Of a stretch of 6,255 nucleotides of DNA, positions 5,298 through 6,255 are shown piece after piece (position 1 is the first letter of the stretch; every line of letters begins with the position of its first letter). The stretch covers positions 1-6,255 of the forward strand of contig RGGS01000084.1 of assembly GCA_010024525.1 (NCBI GenBank). Direction: 5' to 3'. The translations under genes were made by a program, and so were the position numbers. The DNA comes from Verrucomicrobiota bacterium. Its GTDB lineage: Bacteria; Verrucomicrobiota; Verrucomicrobiia; Methylacidiphilales; Verrucolacustridaceae. Under the pieces are notes generated by a model. That model ran no database searches and was not told the DNA's origin. It was given only the letters and a program-made list of their open reading frames with translations.

Positions 5298-6212
5298 TCA
5301 GCGGGCCGGGAGGCGGAAGGTCTGGTTGCCGGGTTTTTCGTAAGCGCCGAAGTTGGAGTCGTTGAAGATGATTTCCGCGTCGGAGGCTTCCCGGGTGGTG
5401 ACGACAAAAGATTCCCCCGTCCAGGCGGGGTCGTTCTTGTCCGGCATCATGTCGTCCTCATCGATGGTATCTTCAAACACCTGAACCTCTTTCCCATCGC
5501 GGATGGCGACCACTCTGACCCACGTATCTTTTTTGGCCCGGATCCGGAGTTGGTTGGGCGTGCCCGCCTTGGGGGCAGGAGTATCGGAAGTCTGGACCGC
5601 GGGGAGGGAGGATGAGAGAGAGGGAGTCTCTGTTTTGGCGGGTTCGGTGGATTTGGCCGGAGTGGCAGCCTTGACGAATTCCTCGTTGGGGTTCGCGGAC
5701 GGGGCGGTGGGCGCACCCGTGTCTGATTTTTTGGCGTCCGTGTTGCCGATCGGGGCGAGGCGATTCGGATCCTTGAGGGATGGAACCGGCCACACGCGGT
5801 ACAGCTGAATTCCAGCCACGGCCAGGACAAAGGCGCCGGCCAGCGACAGGGCGCCAAAGCCCAGCCTGCGCGAGGTGATAACCGGCTCGGCGGCCCGGGT
5901 GGGGAGGGATTCCAACATTTCCGGACGCAGATCGAGGATGGAGTCCTCGATTTCAGCGGAAGGCTGAAACTGTTTGAGGATGGATTTGGGATCCAAGCCC
6001 AGTTCCCGGGAGTAAATCCGAAGAAATCCGCGGACATAGGCCTGGCTAGGCAGTTTTTCGAATCGGTTGGCCTCCAGATTCCGTATAACGTTCAGATGGA
6101 GGCGGGTCCGTGCGGCCGCCTCTTCGACGGTCCAACCCAAGCGGGTACGGGCGGCGCTGAGCTGGCCGCCAACAGAGGCTTGATTGGAAGAAGGAGCTTC
6201 TTGGGTTTTCAT
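5298..6212 (-). CDS. rodZ: RodZ-like membrane protein with cytoplasmic helix-turn-helix and periplasmic domain
   Basis: Protein of 304 residues built like RodZ, the bitopic protein that links MreB to the envelope and maintains rod shape. Residues about 14-85 form the RodZ-type helix-turn-helix (GGQLSAARTRLGWTVEEAAA, then FEKLPSQAYVRGFLRIYSRE, which includes the signature LPSxAYVRGFLR). One membrane helix lies at about 117-138 after RR at 115-116, which supports an N-in/C-out topology. A low-complexity Pro/Ala/Thr/Ser linker spans about 143-220, and a beta-rich DUF4115-like domain (about 221-302) contains LRIRAKKDTWVRVV and FGAYEKPGNQTFRLP. An acidic insert, DEDDMMPDKND (251-261), interrupts this domain between two strands. 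The ATG at 6212 overlaps the upstream TGA (ATGA). No Shine-Dalgarno sequence is visible. The order rodZ then pgsA also occurs in Firmicutes, which supports the call. Confidence 0.85.
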   Translation of the reverse strand: MKTQEAPSSNQASVGGQLSAARTRLGWTVEEAAARTRLHLNVIRNLEANRFEKLPSQAYVRGFLRIYSRELGLDPKSILKQFQPSAEIEDSILDLRPEMLESLPTRAAEPVITSRRLGFGALSLAGAFVLAVAGIQLYRVWPVPSLKDPNRLAPIGNTDAKKSDTGAPTAPSANPNEEFVKAATPAKSTEPAKTETPSLSSSLPAVQTSDTPAPKAGTPNQLRIRAKKDTWVRVVAIRDGKEVQVFEDTIDEDDMMPDKNDPAWTGESFVVTTREASDAEIIFNDSNFGAYEKPGNQTFRLPAR

Positions 6213-6255
6213 AATTGGACCGTATCAAGGTCGACGAGAATCTCCCGATCCTTAG
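6209..6255 (-). CDS. C-terminal end of an upstream gene, possibly DNA translocase FtsK
   Basis: The minus strand is open from the window edge and encodes KDREILVDLDTVQL before a TGA at 6211-6209 that overlaps the rodZ ATG by 4 nt, the junction type used repeatedly in this operon. That overlap is the main reason to think the frame is real. The peptide resembles the end of FtsK/SpoIIIE proteins, whose winged-helix gamma domain is followed by a short tail such as KPREVL, and ftsK is a frequent rodZ neighbour. With only 14 residues the family call is tentative; the gene body is outside the window. Confidence 0.5.
   Translation of the reverse strand, partial: KDREILVDLDTVQL

Overview
The window looks like a housekeeping region of a moderately GC-rich Gram-negative bacterium. 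It may be Verrucomicrobiota or a relative. I base that on protein similarity from memory (the RimO and RodZ style, a DUF1802 protein, and the ftsK-rodZ-rimO-pgsA order), so the phylum call is low confidence.

Almost everything lies on the minus strand in one tightly packed, probably single transcription unit running right to left. The order is: the tail of an upstream gene that resembles the FtsK C-terminus (6209-6255), rodZ (5298-6212), a broken rimO (4063-5270), pgsA (3447-4025), a DUF1802 protein (2953-3450), a metallo-beta-lactamase-fold hydrolase with an N-terminal helix-turn-helix (2150-2956), queC (1461-2153) and queE (767-1456). Four junctions are 4-nt stop/start overlaps (ATGA or GTGA), and the queC-queE gap is 4 nt, so translational coupling is likely. 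Functionally the unit mixes cell-shape and envelope genes (rodZ, pgsA), ribosome modification (rimO), and two steps of 7-deazaguanine (preQ0/queuosine) synthesis (queE, queC). No promoter for this unit lies in the window. On the plus strand, a 5'-truncated short-chain dehydrogenase (1-642) converges on queE.

Two anomalies stand out. First, just beyond the queE stop the sequence encodes the last 11 residues of QueE plus a stop a second time (697-732). The peptide is identical, but 10 of 11 codons differ at the third base. A 34-nt spacer containing a palindrome separates the two copies. The tail now attached to queE carries the gene's only ATA and only CTA codons, whereas the displaced copy has C-rich codons. 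This looks like a small insertion, or the scar of a larger one, that supplied a recoded replacement for the gene's 3' end. Second, rimO has lost about 50 internal codons and shifted frame at a probable 5-nt microhomology, which is either a real inactivation or an assembly collapse.

The only gene-free stretch of note is 643-766, which holds the queE tail copy and the palindrome. I see no tRNA, rRNA, CRISPR array or transposase.
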